Positions 24,444 through 33,817 are shown, numbered from the stretch's first letter. The stretch is 64,000 bases of DNA from Candidatus Avimonas merdigallinarum (GCA_904377855.1 CAJFGS010000006.1:27958-91957); one strand, 5' to 3'. Notes: generated by a model from the sequence alone, not told the origin. A program made the numbers and translations.

Positions 24444-25550
24444 TTATTCCGCCTGCGTCAGCTTCCGGTAGATCGTCTGGGCCGCGTTGGCAGGCTGTAT
24501 CCGCTTTAAGCTGTCGGCCATCTTCGCCCTCTCGTCGTCGTCCAATAAAATGCGGGTGCAGTGATCCACCAGGGCGTCGGGCGTGTCGGCCTCCACCGCC
24601 GCGCCCCGGTCGAGGAAGAAGCGCATATTATACGATTCGCACCCGGCCACGGCGTTAATGAACGCCATGGGCAGCCCCTTGACCATCGCTTCGGTGACGC
24701 TGATGCCGCCCGGCTTGGTCAGATAGAGATCCGCGCTGTCCATAAGCAGCGGGATGGAATCCACATACCCGTATATGTGGATCCGCCCGTTCGAAGCGAA
24801 TTCCTTTTGCAGCTGCTCCTGCAGCCGGGTGTTGGTGCCGCACACCACCGATGCTTCGATCTGGGGCACGGTGCTCAGCTTTTCCACCATTTTTTGTATG
24901 GGGCCGCAGCCCATGCTCCCGCACATCAGCAGGATGTGCTTGTGCCCGGCGGAGATACCCAGCTGCGCCTTGGCCTCCTCCTTATCGATGTGCGAGTAAA
25001 ATTTTTCCCGCACCGGGATCCCGCTGGGGATTATCCGCTGGGCCGGGATCCCGTTCTGGACAAATTCGCCTTCCAGGTCGCCGTCCGGGATGAAGTACCA
25101 GTCCAGCCGGCTTTCCCCGGCGCTCGGGCTGCAGGTATAGTCGGTGGCGACAAACGCGGTTTTGATGGAGGGCGAATATTTCTGCAGGATTTTCGTCATG
25201 ATCAGCGCAGAAAAGACGTGGGTGCAGATGACCAGTTCATATTCCCCGTCGCAGAGATAACGGTACAGGCGGTCCGCCCCCGCGGTCAGGAATTTGTAAA
25301 CCCCCGACGACTTCTTGAAAACCTTCGAATGCTGCTCGCTGTACCGGTATCCCCAGCGGAACAGCCCCGGCATATACCGGTAAATTCGGGTGTGCCAGCC
25401 GCAGATGAAGCGGGACGCCCTTTCGGAAATAAAGCCCAGGGCGTCCACCGTATCGCAGGAATCGCCGTGGTTGAGAAAGACTTCCTTCACCGCCGCTGAG
25501 CAGGAATTGTGCCCCTCGCCGGTGTTACAGCTCAATATTGCCACTTTCAT
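24444..25550 (-). CDS. MGDG-synthase/UgtP-type glycosyltransferase
   Basis: 368 residues, GT28-type. N-terminal MKVAILSCNTGEGHNSCSAAVKE is the MGDG_synth signature, and the C-terminal donor domain has LLMCGSMGCGPIQKMV and DLYLTKPGGISVTEAMVKGLPMAFINAVAGCE. Enzymes of this group transfer a hexose from a UDP-sugar to diacylglycerol at the cytoplasmic membrane to make glycolipids or lipoteichoic-acid anchors. Start chosen at MKVAIL (25550) rather than 39 bases upstream. A TATAAT lies 40 bases upstream on this strand. Confidence 0.85.
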   Translation of the reverse strand: MKVAILSCNTGEGHNSCSAAVKEVFLNHGDSCDTVDALGFISERASRFICGWHTRIYRYMPGLFRWGYRYSEQHSKVFKKSSGVYKFLTAGADRLYRYLCDGEYELVICTHVFSALIMTKILQKYSPSIKTAFVATDYTCSPSAGESRLDWYFIPDGDLEGEFVQNGIPAQRIIPSGIPVREKFYSHIDKEEAKAQLGISAGHKHILLMCGSMGCGPIQKMVEKLSTVPQIEASVVCGTNTRLQEQLQKEFASNGRIHIYGYVDSIPLLMDSADLYLTKPGGISVTEAMVKGLPMAFINAVAGCESYNMRFFLDRGAAVEADTPDALVDHCTRILLDDDERAKMADSLKRIQPANAAQTIYRKLTQAE

Positions 25551-25587
25551 AGGTAAACTCCCGTCCCCAAACCAATATTTTGGCATC

Positions 25588-25593
25588 ATTATA
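25588..25593 (-). promoter_or_regulatory. -10 element for the glycosyltransferase gene
   Basis: Perfect TATAAT on the minus strand, about 40 bases before the start codon. The -35 (TTCCGT at 17-base spacing) is poor. Confidence 0.55.
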
Positions 25594-25668
25594 CCCCGAA
25601 AACCCGAACAACGGAAGAAGCTTAATCAAAAATTAAACAGAAAATAATCCCAAAAGTCTTTCGGCCTG

Positions 25669-25731
25669 CCCTTTGCGGCGCGTCCGGCAGAAAGCCTGGA
25701 CGCGCCCCTCCGGCCCCGCCGCAAAGGGGCC
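25669..25731 (-). terminator. probable terminator or hairpin after degV
   Basis: CCCTTTGCGGCG pairs with CGCCGCAAAGGG, with an inner CGTCC/GGACG stem. It begins about six bases after the degV stop on the minus strand. The T tract is weak (TTTTGGG further on), so efficiency is uncertain. Confidence 0.5.
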
Positions 25732-25736
25732 TTCGG

Positions 25737-26618
25737 TCAAAGATAGCGGTCGATTTTCTTCGAACAGGCAATGGCGAGCGCCCCGGGCCCGATATGGCAG
25801 GAGACGCTCAGCGACAGCGGATCGCAGTAGACGATTTCCGTCCCCAATTCCTTTGCCACCATCTCCGCAAAGGAATTGGCCGCCGCCTCGTTATTGGTGT
25901 GCGCCACATAAACCCGCACCTGATCGATGCCGCCGAAGCGGGTGTCGATGTCCTTGCGCATGGCGTCCAGCATGATCGCCCAGGCCAGCTTTTCGTTCCG
26001 TGCTTTGGCAAAGGCGTCCAGCTTTTCGCCCTGGATCTGCAGCACCGGCTTAATCCGCAGGACGGTGGCGACCGCAGCCGCCGCAGGGGTGACGCGTCCG
26101 CCCTTTTTGAGATATTTCAGCGTATCCAGCATGATGTAAATGCTGGACTCGAACTTGACTTCCTCCAGGATGTCCCGGATCTCCGCGGCGGATTTCCCCG
26201 CTTCGGCAAGGGCCAGCGCATCCATGACCGATTGGCGCTGGGTGACGGAAATCCGCTGGTTGTTCACCACGACCACCCGGCCGTCGTAATCCTCGGCAAG
26301 GGCGGCCGCCGTCGCGCAGGAGCCGGAGAGGCCGCTGGACATCGGGATATGCACCAGGGCGTCGTATTCCTCCAACACCCGGTCCCAAAGATCCAGGACG
26401 TCCCCGACCATCGGCTGGGAGGTGGAAATTTCGGCGTCGTTTTGCAGCTTCTCATAAAACTCAGCCTGTGAAAGGCTGATATCCTCATAATAGGTTTCTT
26501 CATTGATGACAAACGGCATAGGGAGGACAAAAACCCCCAGCTCTTTCGCCAAATCCTGCGTGATGCCGCTGTTGCTGTCGGTTACCACCGCTATTCTGGG
26601 AGGCATATCGCTGTTCAC
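25737..26618 (-). CDS. DegV-family fatty-acid-binding protein
   Basis: 293 residues. Seen: IAVVTDSNSGITQDLAKELGVFVLPMPFVIN, STSQPMVGD, HIPMSSGLSGSCATA and a C-terminal domain ending GPGALAIACSKK, the full DegV (FakB-type) pattern including the STSQPS-like and SSGLSG ligand loops. FakB proteins present fatty acids to the FakA kinase for phospholipid synthesis. FakA is not in the window. The GTG start at 26618 has AAGGATAAGGAA upstream; an ATG 12 bases later is the alternative. It lies 25 bases after a HAD gene, probably co-transcribed. Confidence 0.9.
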   Translation of the reverse strand: MNSDMPPRIAVVTDSNSGITQDLAKELGVFVLPMPFVINEETYYEDISLSQAEFYEKLQNDAEISTSQPMVGDVLDLWDRVLEEYDALVHIPMSSGLSGSCATAAALAEDYDGRVVVVNNQRISVTQRQSVMDALALAEAGKSAAEIRDILEEVKFESSIYIMLDTLKYLKKGGRVTPAAAAVATVLRIKPVLQIQGEKLDAFAKARNEKLAWAIMLDAMRKDIDTRFGGIDQVRVYVAHTNNEAAANSFAEMVAKELGTEIVYCDPLSLSVSCHIGPGALAIACSKKIDRYL

Positions 26619-26643
26619 TTCCTTATCCTTGTTGGGCGGCGCC

Positions 26644-27357
26644 TTATCGGGCGCGGCCGCCTTTTATATACCGGCGCAGCTCGTCGAAACCGCCGCGCTC
26701 GAATACCGTAATGTCCCTGGATCCTTTGTTTATCAAACAATCGGTCAGCAAAAAAACATTCATTCCCACCGACTGGGCGGCCATATCCTCCTGCACGTCG
26801 TTGCCCACCATCAGGCACTCCTCCGCGCCGGCCCCGAGCCTGGAAAGAACCTCGCGGTAATAGGCGGGGTTCGGCTTGCAGTAATGGGAATTTTCGTAGG
26901 TGGTGTACAGCGCGAAATCCTCCGGCTCCAGCCCCGCCCAGCGGATCCGGCTTTGGGTGGCAGCCGTGGGGAAGATGGGGTTGGTGGCGAGCGCGACGCG
27001 ATATCCCGCCCTTTTCAATTCGTCCACGATTTCCCTTGCCTGCGGATTAAAGCCGCAGGCCGGCGCGACCTGCTGGAATTCCACCCGGTAGTATTCGTCA
27101 AAGACGGGTCCGTCCTGCAGGACCCTGTCCCCGCATTTTTCGGAAAAGCGCTTCCAGAACGCTTCCTCGTTGGTGCGGCCGCCGTCGTTTTCCACCATGG
27201 CGGTCATGCCAGCCCAAATGCCGTCAATCAGCGCTTTCGGCTCATACCCATGCGGCGCGAGCTTGGCCGCCAGGCTGTGGAAATACGCTCTGGTAAAGAC
27301 ATCCTGATCCATTGGCAGCAGGGTGCCGTCCAGATCGAACAGAACCGTTTTCAGCAT
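26644..27357 (-). CDS. HAD-superfamily hydrolase
   Basis: 237 residues. Motif I DLDGTLLPMD at 8-17, motif II ATNPIF (T/S position), motif III with CKPNPAYY (Lys) and motif IV VGNDVQEDM are all present, so it is a complete phosphatase-type HAD of the phosphoglycolate-phosphatase-like group. The substrate is not evident. First gene of a minus-strand unit with degV downstream; an extended -10 promoter lies about 33 bases upstream. Confidence 0.88.
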   Translation of the reverse strand: MLKTVLFDLDGTLLPMDQDVFTRAYFHSLAAKLAPHGYEPKALIDGIWAGMTAMVENDGGRTNEEAFWKRFSEKCGDRVLQDGPVFDEYYRVEFQQVAPACGFNPQAREIVDELKRAGYRVALATNPIFPTAATQSRIRWAGLEPEDFALYTTYENSHYCKPNPAYYREVLSRLGAGAEECLMVGNDVQEDMAAQSVGMNVFLLTDCLINKGSRDITVFERGGFDELRRYIKGGRAR

Positions 27358-27389
27358 ACCGTGACCCCCGCGTAAAAAGTCCGGGCAAT

Positions 27390-27418
27390 ATTATAGCACA
27401 TTTGTAAAGAAACGTCAT
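27390..27418 (-). promoter_or_regulatory. promoter of the HAD-degV unit
   Basis: On the minus strand: ATGACG, 17-base spacer, TATAAT preceded by TG-C (extended -10). Confidence 0.7.
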
Positions 27419-27621
27419 GGCTTTTTTGCAAATTGTTTCTTTTCCTTTTTCCGCCCGGGATCCGGGCGGCGTGCAAGAATCATCAAAAAGGAAAGGAAAA
27501 TGAGAAGGAATAGGAAGAATCGGGCTGCAAAAAGCGGTAAGAAACAATTAGGGGGAAAATCCGGAGGATGGGAAAGGGCTCCTTTTCTCCGGAAACCAAA
27601 CGTCAAGAAAGAAGGAAAAAT
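27419..27621 (+). other. uxu operon upstream region
   Basis: AT/purine-rich, between the divergent HAD promoter and uxuA. It holds an 8-bp hairpin CCGCCCGG/CCGGGCGG (27451-27469) and an inverted pair TTGTTTCTT (about 27434) and AAGAAACAA (about 27540). No clear -35/-10 pair for uxuA could be picked. Confidence 0.35.
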
Positions 27622-28698
27622 ATGAAGCTGTCTTTTCGTTGGTACGGGGATGCCGATCCCGTGCCGCTTGCCTATATTCGGCAGATCCCCGGCATGCGCT
27701 CGGTGGTTTCGGCCGTCTACGCCGTGAAACCGGGACAGGTATGGCCGGAGGAAAGCCTGGCGCGGATCCAGGCGCAGTGCCGGGAGAACGGCCTGGTTTT
27801 CGATGTGGTGGAGTCTATCCCCGTGCCGGAAGATATCAAGCTGGGCCGCCCCAACCGGGATGAGCTGCTGGAAGTTTACTGCGAGAATATCCGGCGCTGT
27901 GGGAAGTACGGCGTCAAATGCGTGACCTATAACTTCATGCCGGTATTCGACTGGACGCGGACCCAGCTGGACAAAAAAGCGCCGGACGGCTCCACCAGCC
28001 TGGTGATGTACTGGGATCAGCTCAAGGATTTGGATCCGCTTACCGACGATATTGATCTTCCCGGCTGGGACGCCAGCTACACCAAGGAGGAAATCAAGGA
28101 GCTTTTCGCCGCATACGCCGCCCTGGGGGAAGAGGGGCTGTGGGAAAACCTCGCCCGCTTTTTGGAGGCCGTGATCCCGGTCGCAGAGGAATGCGGGGTG
28201 CGCATGGCCATCCACCCTGACGATCCGCCCTATCCCCTGTTCGGGCTGCCCCGCATCGTCACCTGTGAGAAAAACCTCGACCGGCTGCTCAAGCTGGTCG
28301 ACAGCCCGGCGAATTCCCTGTGCCTGTGCACCGGCAGCCTGGGCTGCGCCGGGTCGAACGATGTCCCGGCGCTGGTGCGCAAATACGCTGCAATGGACCG
28401 TATCGCGTTCATGCATATCCGTAATGTCAAGATTCTCGAGGACGGCTCCTTTGAAGAACGGGCCCATCTGTCCGCCTGTGGGAGCCTGGATATGTACGCG
28501 ATCGTCAAGGCGCTGGTGGACAACGGCTTCGACGGCTATGTCCGGCCGGATCACGGCCGGATGATCTGGGGCGAGACAGGGAAACCGGGCTACGGCCTGT
28601 ATGACCGGGCGCTGGGCGCCGCCTATATCAACGGGCTTTTCGAAGCGTGCGAAAAAGCCGCCCGGGAAAACGGGAAAAAGGAAAACATGGGAATTTAA
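27622..28698 (+). CDS. uxuA: D-mannonate dehydratase
   Basis: UxuA dehydrates D-mannonate to 2-keto-3-deoxygluconate (KDG) in hexuronate catabolism. 358 residues, cytoplasmic TIM barrel. Seen: [23 protein letters not shown] (N-terminal signature), [42 protein letters not shown] and HIRNVK motifs that supply the metal and substrate residues. ATG 27622 follows AAGAAGGAA; an upstream in-frame start at 27568 lacks similarity. First of four tightly spaced genes converting mannonate or fructuronate to pyruvate plus GAP. No uxaC isomerase or uronide transporter is in the window. Confidence 0.95.
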   Translation: MKLSFRWYGDADPVPLAYIRQIPGMRSVVSAVYAVKPGQVWPEESLARIQAQCRENGLVFDVVESIPVPEDIKLGRPNRDELLEVYCENIRRCGKYGVKCVTYNFMPVFDWTRTQLDKKAPDGSTSLVMYWDQLKDLDPLTDDIDLPGWDASYTKEEIKELFAAYAALGEEGLWENLARFLEAVIPVAEECGVRMAIHPDDPPYPLFGLPRIVTCEKNLDRLLKLVDSPANSLCLCTGSLGCAGSNDVPALVRKYAAMDRIAFMHIRNVKILEDGSFEERAHLSACGSLDMYAIVKALVDNGFDGYVRPDHGRMIWGETGKPGYGLYDRALGAAYINGLFEACEKAARENGKKENMGI

Positions 28699-28710
28699 GG
28701 AGGCATCGGT

Positions 28711-29562
28711 ATGGAAAAAAATGTATTGAGCACCGACCTTCATGGGAAGGTCGCCGTGGTTACCGGCGCGGGCGGCGTACTCTGCTCCGGCTTTTCGAAA
28801 GCGCTGGCGCGCGCCGGGGCGAGGGTAGCCCTGCTGGACCGGAACCTGGAAGCGGCTCGGAAATGGGCGGACGAAATCATCGCCGAGGGCGGGACGGCGC
28901 GTGCTTACTGCTGCGACGTGCTGGATAAAGCGGTTTGCTTGGAGACGGCGGCCGCGGTGGAAAAAGACCTGGGGCCGTGCGATCTGCTTATCAACGGCGC
29001 CGGGGGCAACAACCCGCGTGCCACGGTGGATAAGGAATATTACGAACCGGGCGATCTGGACGCCGACACCAAAAGCTTTTTTGATCTGGATGCCGACGGG
29101 GTGGGCTTTGTCTTTAACCTGAATTTCCTTGGAACATTGATTCCCACCCAGGCCTTTGCTAGGCAGATGCTGGGACGGAAGGGCTGCAGCATCCTCAACG
29201 TATCCTCAATGAATGCGTTTACGCCGCTGACCAAGATTCCCGCCTATTCCGGCGCGAAGGCGGCGGTTTCGAATTTTACCCAATGGCTGGCCGTCCACTT
29301 TTCGAAGGCGGGCATCCGGGTAAACGCCATCGCGCCCGGATTTTTCTCCACGGCGCAGAATGCAGCGCTCCTGTGGAATGCCGACGGTACGCCCACCGCC
29401 CGAACCGGCAAGATCCTGGCCGCCACCCCGATGGGGCGTTTCGGCGAGCCGGAGGAGCTGGAGGGCGCGCTGCTTTTCCTGCTGGACGAGAAGGCAGCCT
29501 CCTTTATTACCGGCGTGGTCCTGCCGATAGACGGGGGCTTTTCCGCCTATTCCGGCGTATAA
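28711..29562 (+). CDS. uxuB: D-mannonate oxidoreductase, SDR type
   Basis: 283-residue short-chain dehydrogenase: GAGGVLCSGFSKAL nucleotide motif, NGAGGNNP, SSMNAF and catalytic YSGAK with Tyr179 and Lys183. The insert between (DLDADTKSFFDLDADGV) is typical of the SDR-type fructuronate/mannonate reductases found beside uxuA in Firmicutes, which interconvert D-fructuronate and D-mannonate with NAD(H). GGAGGCAT precedes ATG 28711. The specific substrate is inferred from the operon. Confidence 0.85.
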   Translation: MEKNVLSTDLHGKVAVVTGAGGVLCSGFSKALARAGARVALLDRNLEAARKWADEIIAEGGTARAYCCDVLDKAVCLETAAAVEKDLGPCDLLINGAGGNNPRATVDKEYYEPGDLDADTKSFFDLDADGVGFVFNLNFLGTLIPTQAFARQMLGRKGCSILNVSSMNAFTPLTKIPAYSGAKAAVSNFTQWLAVHFSKAGIRVNAIAPGFFSTAQNAALLWNADGTPTARTGKILAATPMGRFGEPEELEGALLFLLDEKAASFITGVVLPIDGGFSAYSGV

Positions 29563-29579
29563 GGAAGGGGAAGAGCCGA

Positions 29580-30476
29580 ATGAATGCGATTTTGAATACG
29601 ATCCATGTTATCGGCATCGTCCCGGTCATTGCCTTGGACGATGCGGCGCAGGCCGTTCCGCTGGCCAGGGCGCTCGCGGCCGGTGGCATCCCGGCGGCGG
29701 AGGTAACCTTCCGCACCGCGGCGGGGGAGGAGGCCATTGGCCGGATCGCCCGGGACTGTCCGGAAGTTCTGGTGGGAGCCGGTACCGTCCTGAATATTGA
29801 GCAGTGCCGCCGGGCGGTGGACGCGGGCGCCCGCTTCATTGTATCGCCGGGGTATAACGAAGAGCTGGTGGCGTACTGCCTGGAGAATGGGCTCCCCGTC
29901 CTCCCCGGCTGCGTGAACGCTTCCGACATGACCAAAGCGGTCAACGCCGGGCTGGAAGTGGTGAAGTTCTTCCCCGCCGAACAGTCGGGCGGTTTGCAGG
30001 GGATCCGCGCGCTCGCCCCGGTATTCCCTAAGCTGCGGTTTATGCCCACCGGCGGGGTCAATACAAAGAATATGTTGGATTACCTCAGGGACGACCGGAT
30101 TCTTGCGTGCGGCGGCACGTGGATGGTGAAGAAGGAATGGATCGCGGCCGGCGCGTGGGAGGAAATCACCCGGATAAGCCGGGAGGCGGTAACAGCCATG
30201 CTGGGCCTGTCCTTACGCCGTGCAGTCCTCCCCCGCACCTGTGGGGAGGGAGAGGACTGCTTGCCGCAGGCCCTGCGCGGCGCCGGCTTGGATGCCGGGG
30301 CGGACGGGGTGATCGAAGTCGCCGCCAACAGCGTTGAGCGGGCGGTCTATCACTTAGGACGGCAGGGGTTGCGTTTCGACGAGTCCACCCAGGAGACGGA
30401 AAAAAACGGACGGCTGGCCGCCGTTTCCCTTGCCGGGCGGTTTGGCGGCTTCACCCTCCGCCTGGTCCGGGCGTAA
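29580..30476 (+). CDS. kdgA: KDPG/KHG aldolase with C-terminal extension
   Basis: Cleaves 2-keto-3-deoxy-6-phosphogluconate to pyruvate and glyceraldehyde-3-phosphate. Residues 1-210 are a normal class I aldolase: EVTFRTAAGEEAI, GAGTVL, VSPGYNEELV, LPGCVN and the Schiff-base Lys129 in VKFFPAE, then FMPTGGV. An extra 85 residues follow (NSVERAVYHLGRQGLRFDES...GGFTLRLV), resembling the VOC-like tail of some Clostridia KdgA proteins but shortened. A long DNA palindrome codes the junction of the two parts. ATG 29580 has AAGGAAGGGG upstream. Confidence 0.88.
   Translation: MNAILNTIHVIGIVPVIALDDAAQAVPLARALAAGGIPAAEVTFRTAAGEEAIGRIARDCPEVLVGAGTVLNIEQCRRAVDAGARFIVSPGYNEELVAYCLENGLPVLPGCVNASDMTKAVNAGLEVVKFFPAEQSGGLQGIRALAPVFPKLRFMPTGGVNTKNMLDYLRDDRILACGGTWMVKKEWIAAGAWEEITRISREAVTAMLGLSLRRAVLPRTCGEGEDCLPQALRGAGLDAGADGVIEVAANSVERAVYHLGRQGLRFDESTQETEKNGRLAAVSLAGRFGGFTLRLVRA
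30222..30260. repeat. palindrome inside kdgA
   Basis: GCAGTCCTC...GAGGACTGC (9 bp) with inner CTCCCC/GGGGAG around CGCACCTGT. It sits exactly where the aldolase domain meets its C-terminal extension, coding AVLPRTCGEGEDC. It could be an inserted palindromic element. Confidence 0.6.
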
Positions 30477-30525
30477 GCGGCGCCGGCGGCATCGGGAAAT
30501 TTTTGGAAAGGAAGAAGGCAGGATC

Positions 30526-31548
30526 ATGGGAAAAATTGTCACCTTTGGAGAGATTATGCTGCGGCTTGCGCCCAACGGGTATTACCGCTTCTTTCAAAAC
30601 GATCAGCTGCAGGCCACCTTTGGCGGAGGGGAAGCGAATGTCGCGGTCTCCCTCGCCAATTTTGGGGAGGATGCGGCCTTTGTAACTAAGCTCCCGGCCC
30701 ACGCCATCGGGCAGGGGGCGGTCAACGCTCTGCGGGCATTGGGCGTGGATGTCTCCTGCATTGTGCGGGGCGGCGACCGTGTCGGCATTTATTATTTGGA
30801 GAAAGGGGCGTCCCAGCGGGGGAGCGTCTGCATCTACGACCGCGCGCACTCCGCTATCCAGGAAGCCGTGCCGGAGGATTTTGACTGGGACACGATTTTT
30901 GAGGGGGCGGACTGGTTTCATTTCACCGGGATCACCCCGGCGCTGGGACCCAACCTGGTCGAGATCTGCCGGCAGGCCTGCGCTGCGGCGAAAAAGCGGG
31001 GGGTCACGATTTCCTGCGATCTCAACTACCGGGGGAAGCTGTGGACGCGGGCGCAGGCGCGGGAAGCGATGACGGCGCTGTGCCGCTATGTGGATGTCTG
31101 CATTGCCAACGAGGAAGACGCCAAAGACGTGTTTGGCATCGAAGCGGAGGGCTCCGACATCACCGGCGGAAAACTGAACAAGGAAGGCTATCGGTCGGTG
31201 GCCGGGCAGCTGGCGGATATGTTTGGGTTTTCTCATGTGGCGATCACCCTGCGCACTTCCCTGTCGGCGAGCGACAACAAATGGGCGGGCATGCTCTACG
31301 ATGGGAAAACCTGTTGCTTCTCCAAAGAGTACTCCCTGCATATCGTGGACCGGGTCGGCGGCGGGGACAGCTTCGGCGCAGGTCTCATCTATGCGCTGCG
31401 CCGCGGAAAACCGGCCCAGGAGTCTATCGAGTTTGCGGTAGCAGCCTCCGCCCTCAAGCATTCGATCGAAGGCGATTTCAACCGCGTTTCGGTCGCGGAG
31501 GTGGAGAAGCTCGCCGGGGGGGACGCTTCCGGCCGGGTGCAGCGCTGA
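30526..31548 (+). CDS. kdgK: 2-keto-3-deoxygluconate kinase
   Basis: 340-residue PfkB-family kinase phosphorylating KDG to KDPG, the substrate of the aldolase upstream. Seen: N-terminal KIVTFGEIMLRLAPNGYYRFFQ (typical KdgK), GGGEANVAVSLANFG, and the C-terminal signature RVGGGDSFGAGLIYAL with catalytic Asp281. ATG 30526 preceded by GGAAAGGAAG. Last gene of the uxuA-uxuB-kdgA-kdgK operon. Confidence 0.93.
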   Translation: MGKIVTFGEIMLRLAPNGYYRFFQNDQLQATFGGGEANVAVSLANFGEDAAFVTKLPAHAIGQGAVNALRALGVDVSCIVRGGDRVGIYYLEKGASQRGSVCIYDRAHSAIQEAVPEDFDWDTIFEGADWFHFTGITPALGPNLVEICRQACAAAKKRGVTISCDLNYRGKLWTRAQAREAMTALCRYVDVCIANEEDAKDVFGIEAEGSDITGGKLNKEGYRSVAGQLADMFGFSHVAITLRTSLSASDNKWAGMLYDGKTCCFSKEYSLHIVDRVGGGDSFGAGLIYALRRGKPAQESIEFAVAASALKHSIEGDFNRVSVAEVEKLAGGDASGRVQR

Positions 31549-31579
31549 CAGATGCCGACGATTATAGGGAAAAGCCCCA

Positions 31580-31617
31580 AGGGGGCGCCGTCCAATCGGA
31601 GGGCGCCCCTCCCTTTG
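31580..31617 (+). terminator. weak terminator after kdgK
   Basis: GGGGCGCC pairs with GGCGCCCC around an 12-base loop, followed by TCCCTTTG. GC stem is good, T tract poor. Confidence 0.5.
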
Positions 31618-31948
31618 ATGTCGTCCGGCCCGGCAGCGTCTTTTGCCCTGAAGGGCTTGGGAATTTGCATCTTGTTTTAACGGGGACCTGAGACCCGGGC
31701 TTAACATTTTTTAATCGGCGAAATAGGCTTGCTCCCTACCCAGCGCTGTCCGGCTTGGCCGCCCTCCGAAGCGTGGCGCGGCAGCCTGTCCCGACGCGGC
31801 GGGTCCTTTCCTTCGGCCATCGGCGGTTTATTACGGATAGTGGTATATTTCCATAATATTTGAAAAGAAACCGATTTCTCCGGCTGGTATGATAAAAATG
31901 AATCCTTGGTAATGTTGAAAACTATTGTTGAAAGAAGGTGTTCCCTGT
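31618..31948 (+). other. upstream region of the GH20 gene
   Basis: About 330 bases without a gene. The first 200 show nothing recognisable. The last 90 contain the LacI-type operator at 31866-31879 and an extended -10 TG-G-TATGAT (31885-31893) just after it, 55 bases before the GH20 start. The operator thus covers the -35 area. Confidence 0.55.
31866..31879. promoter_or_regulatory. proposed LacI operator A (upstream of GH20)
   Basis: AGAAACCGATTTCT, an imperfect palindrome with a central CG, matching the AGNAATCGATTNCT motif found at five other places. It ends six bases before the extended -10 promoter. Confidence 0.6.
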
Positions 31949-33772
31949 ATGGCGATGATCCCCCGGCCGAAGCAGACGGAAATCTTTCCGGCTCAAATGC
32001 CCGCATGGCGATATGCCGCGACCAATGCCGGTCCCTGGGCTGAACGCTGGCTGACGTCTCGCAGCAGCGGCAGCCTTTCCATAAAAGCGGACGGTTTGTT
32101 TTACGCGGTGCTGTCTACGCAGGAGCGGGATGATACGCCCTTTGCGCTGCCCGATGTGCTGCGTGGAACGGGACGGGAGGACGGCTATTACATAGAGGCG
32201 CAGGCACAGTATGTGCACATCCTCTCCGCGCATCCCCGCGGCGTCATCTACGGCTTGCGCGCTTATGAAGATTTGCTGGTGGAGAATGGGCCTTTTCATG
32301 GGACAGTAATCGATTACTCCGACACTTCCTTCCGGGCGTTCCATATGGATATGCGGTATGGGTTCCCCCGGGTAGAGCGGCTGCTGGAGATTCTGGAAGA
32401 GCTCTCGGCCGCCCGGTTCAACACCTTCCTGCTGGAATATGAGAACCGCTTTCCCTTTACCCGGCACGCGGATATCAGCGATCCCGCGCATTATTCGCCC
32501 GAGGATTTGCGACAGATCCAGGAAAAGGCGGCGGAGCTGTACATCGAACTAATCCCGCTCCAGCAGACCATCGGGCATCTGGAGTATATGCTTAAGCTCC
32601 CGCAGTACTATCCGCTGCGGGAGATGCGGGAGTTCCCTTCCCTGCCGGAGCCGTACGGTTTCAATCCGACAGGTTTCAAGCATTTCAACGATATTGACGA
32701 GATCTGCGCCAGCAACGAAGAGGCCTACACCGTGGTGGAGAGCCTGCTGGACGACGTGATGGCGGCCCACCCGGCCAGCCGGTATGTCCATTTGGGCTGC
32801 GATGAGGCGTGGAACCTGCTCAGCTGCCCGGACTGCCGGGCGCGGTTCGGGGAAGACGGCAAGCACCGGCTGTATATCGGGCATATCAACCGTATGGCGG
32901 CCCGCGTGCTGGCCGCGGGGAAGATCCCGATTGTCTGGGACGACATGCTCCGCGGGTTTTCGGACGAGGAGCTGGCGCAGCTTGACCGGCGGCTCGTCAT
33001 CATGATCTGGCTGTATTACGAGAGCAATTACGCCCTGGCCAAACGGCTGATCCGGCGTTTCCAAGCAGCCGGCTTTACTGTGCTGGGGGCGGCCGCCGCC
33101 AAGTGCGGCGAAGGGCCGGAACCCCAGTACCTGGATATGCCCTGGTACGAACTGCGGATGGGCAATGTGGATATGTGGGGCCGCCTTTGCGGCGAAGAAG
33201 GGCTGGACGGCTTCTGCATGACGGTTTGGTCGAATTACAGCGGCACCATCGCCCCGCCCCACCCCTTCTTTGATACGGTCTGGTACCCGGTCTTATTCGC
33301 TGCTGAGAAGCTGTGGAATCGGGACGCCGTGCGGGAGGGGTTTGACGGCCGCTTTTCTTCCGCTTTCTTTGGCGTGCAGCAGGAAAACCTTTTCCATGGC
33401 GGCAGTGCGGATCGTTATGAGCGCATCTGCCGGGTCTGCCGGAAGGCGGTGCGTCACCAGTATGAGGCGGAGGCGATCCGGGTGATGGAATTGGCCAGCG
33501 TTTACCGGCTGAAGGCCTTGGCAGTTGGCCGGGAACTGTACAAGCTTCGTATGGACGTCACCGAAGCCGAAAAGCGGATCGTCCGCAACCGGATGGCAGA
33601 AGTCAAGGCTATGAGGGAAGAACTCAAGCCGCAGGTCCGTCGGATTGTAGAGACCCATTATACCAAAGAGGATGCGGAAGTCTTCGTCCGTTCCCGCTTT
33701 GACGCGGACGAGGAACTGTTCCGTCTGTATGCCGCCTCCGTCGGCAGCGATGCGGCGGAAGCGCAGGAATAA
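31949..33772 (+). CDS. GH20-type beta-N-acetylhexosaminidase
   Basis: 607 residues, no signal peptide, so probably intracellular. N-terminal GH20b-like domain (about 1-120), then a TIM barrel starting FRAFHMDMRYGFPRVERLLEIL. Catalytic pair Asp285-Glu286 in HLGCDEAWNL (substrate-assisted mechanism known for GH20), and VWDDM/WSNYSG loops downstream. A helical C-terminal segment (about 500-607) is extra. Cleaves terminal GlcNAc or GalNAc from imported oligosaccharides (inferred). ATG 31949 with AGAAGGTG eight bases upstream. First gene of the glycan region, with an operator at its promoter. Confidence 0.8.
   Translation: MAMIPRPKQTEIFPAQMPAWRYAATNAGPWAERWLTSRSSGSLSIKADGLFYAVLSTQERDDTPFALPDVLRGTGREDGYYIEAQAQYVHILSAHPRGVIYGLRAYEDLLVENGPFHGTVIDYSDTSFRAFHMDMRYGFPRVERLLEILEELSAARFNTFLLEYENRFPFTRHADISDPAHYSPEDLRQIQEKAAELYIELIPLQQTIGHLEYMLKLPQYYPLREMREFPSLPEPYGFNPTGFKHFNDIDEICASNEEAYTVVESLLDDVMAAHPASRYVHLGCDEAWNLLSCPDCRARFGEDGKHRLYIGHINRMAARVLAAGKIPIVWDDMLRGFSDEELAQLDRRLVIMIWLYYESNYALAKRLIRRFQAAGFTVLGAAAAKCGEGPEPQYLDMPWYELRMGNVDMWGRLCGEEGLDGFCMTVWSNYSGTIAPPHPFFDTVWYPVLFAAEKLWNRDAVREGFDGRFSSAFFGVQQENLFHGGSADRYERICRVCRKAVRHQYEAEAIRVMELASVYRLKALAVGRELYKLRMDVTEAEKRIVRNRMAEVKAMREELKPQVRRIVETHYTKEDAEVFVRSRFDADEELFRLYAASVGSDAAEAQE
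32305..32318. promoter_or_regulatory. proposed LacI operator B (inside GH20)
   Basis: AGTAATCGATTACT, a perfect 14-base palindrome, 439 bases from operator A centre to centre, within the coding sequence. Possible auxiliary operator. Confidence 0.45.
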
Positions 33773-33817
33773 AGCAAGCAGTCGAGGCTTTCAAACGGAG
33801 AAAGGCAGGTATTTTCC

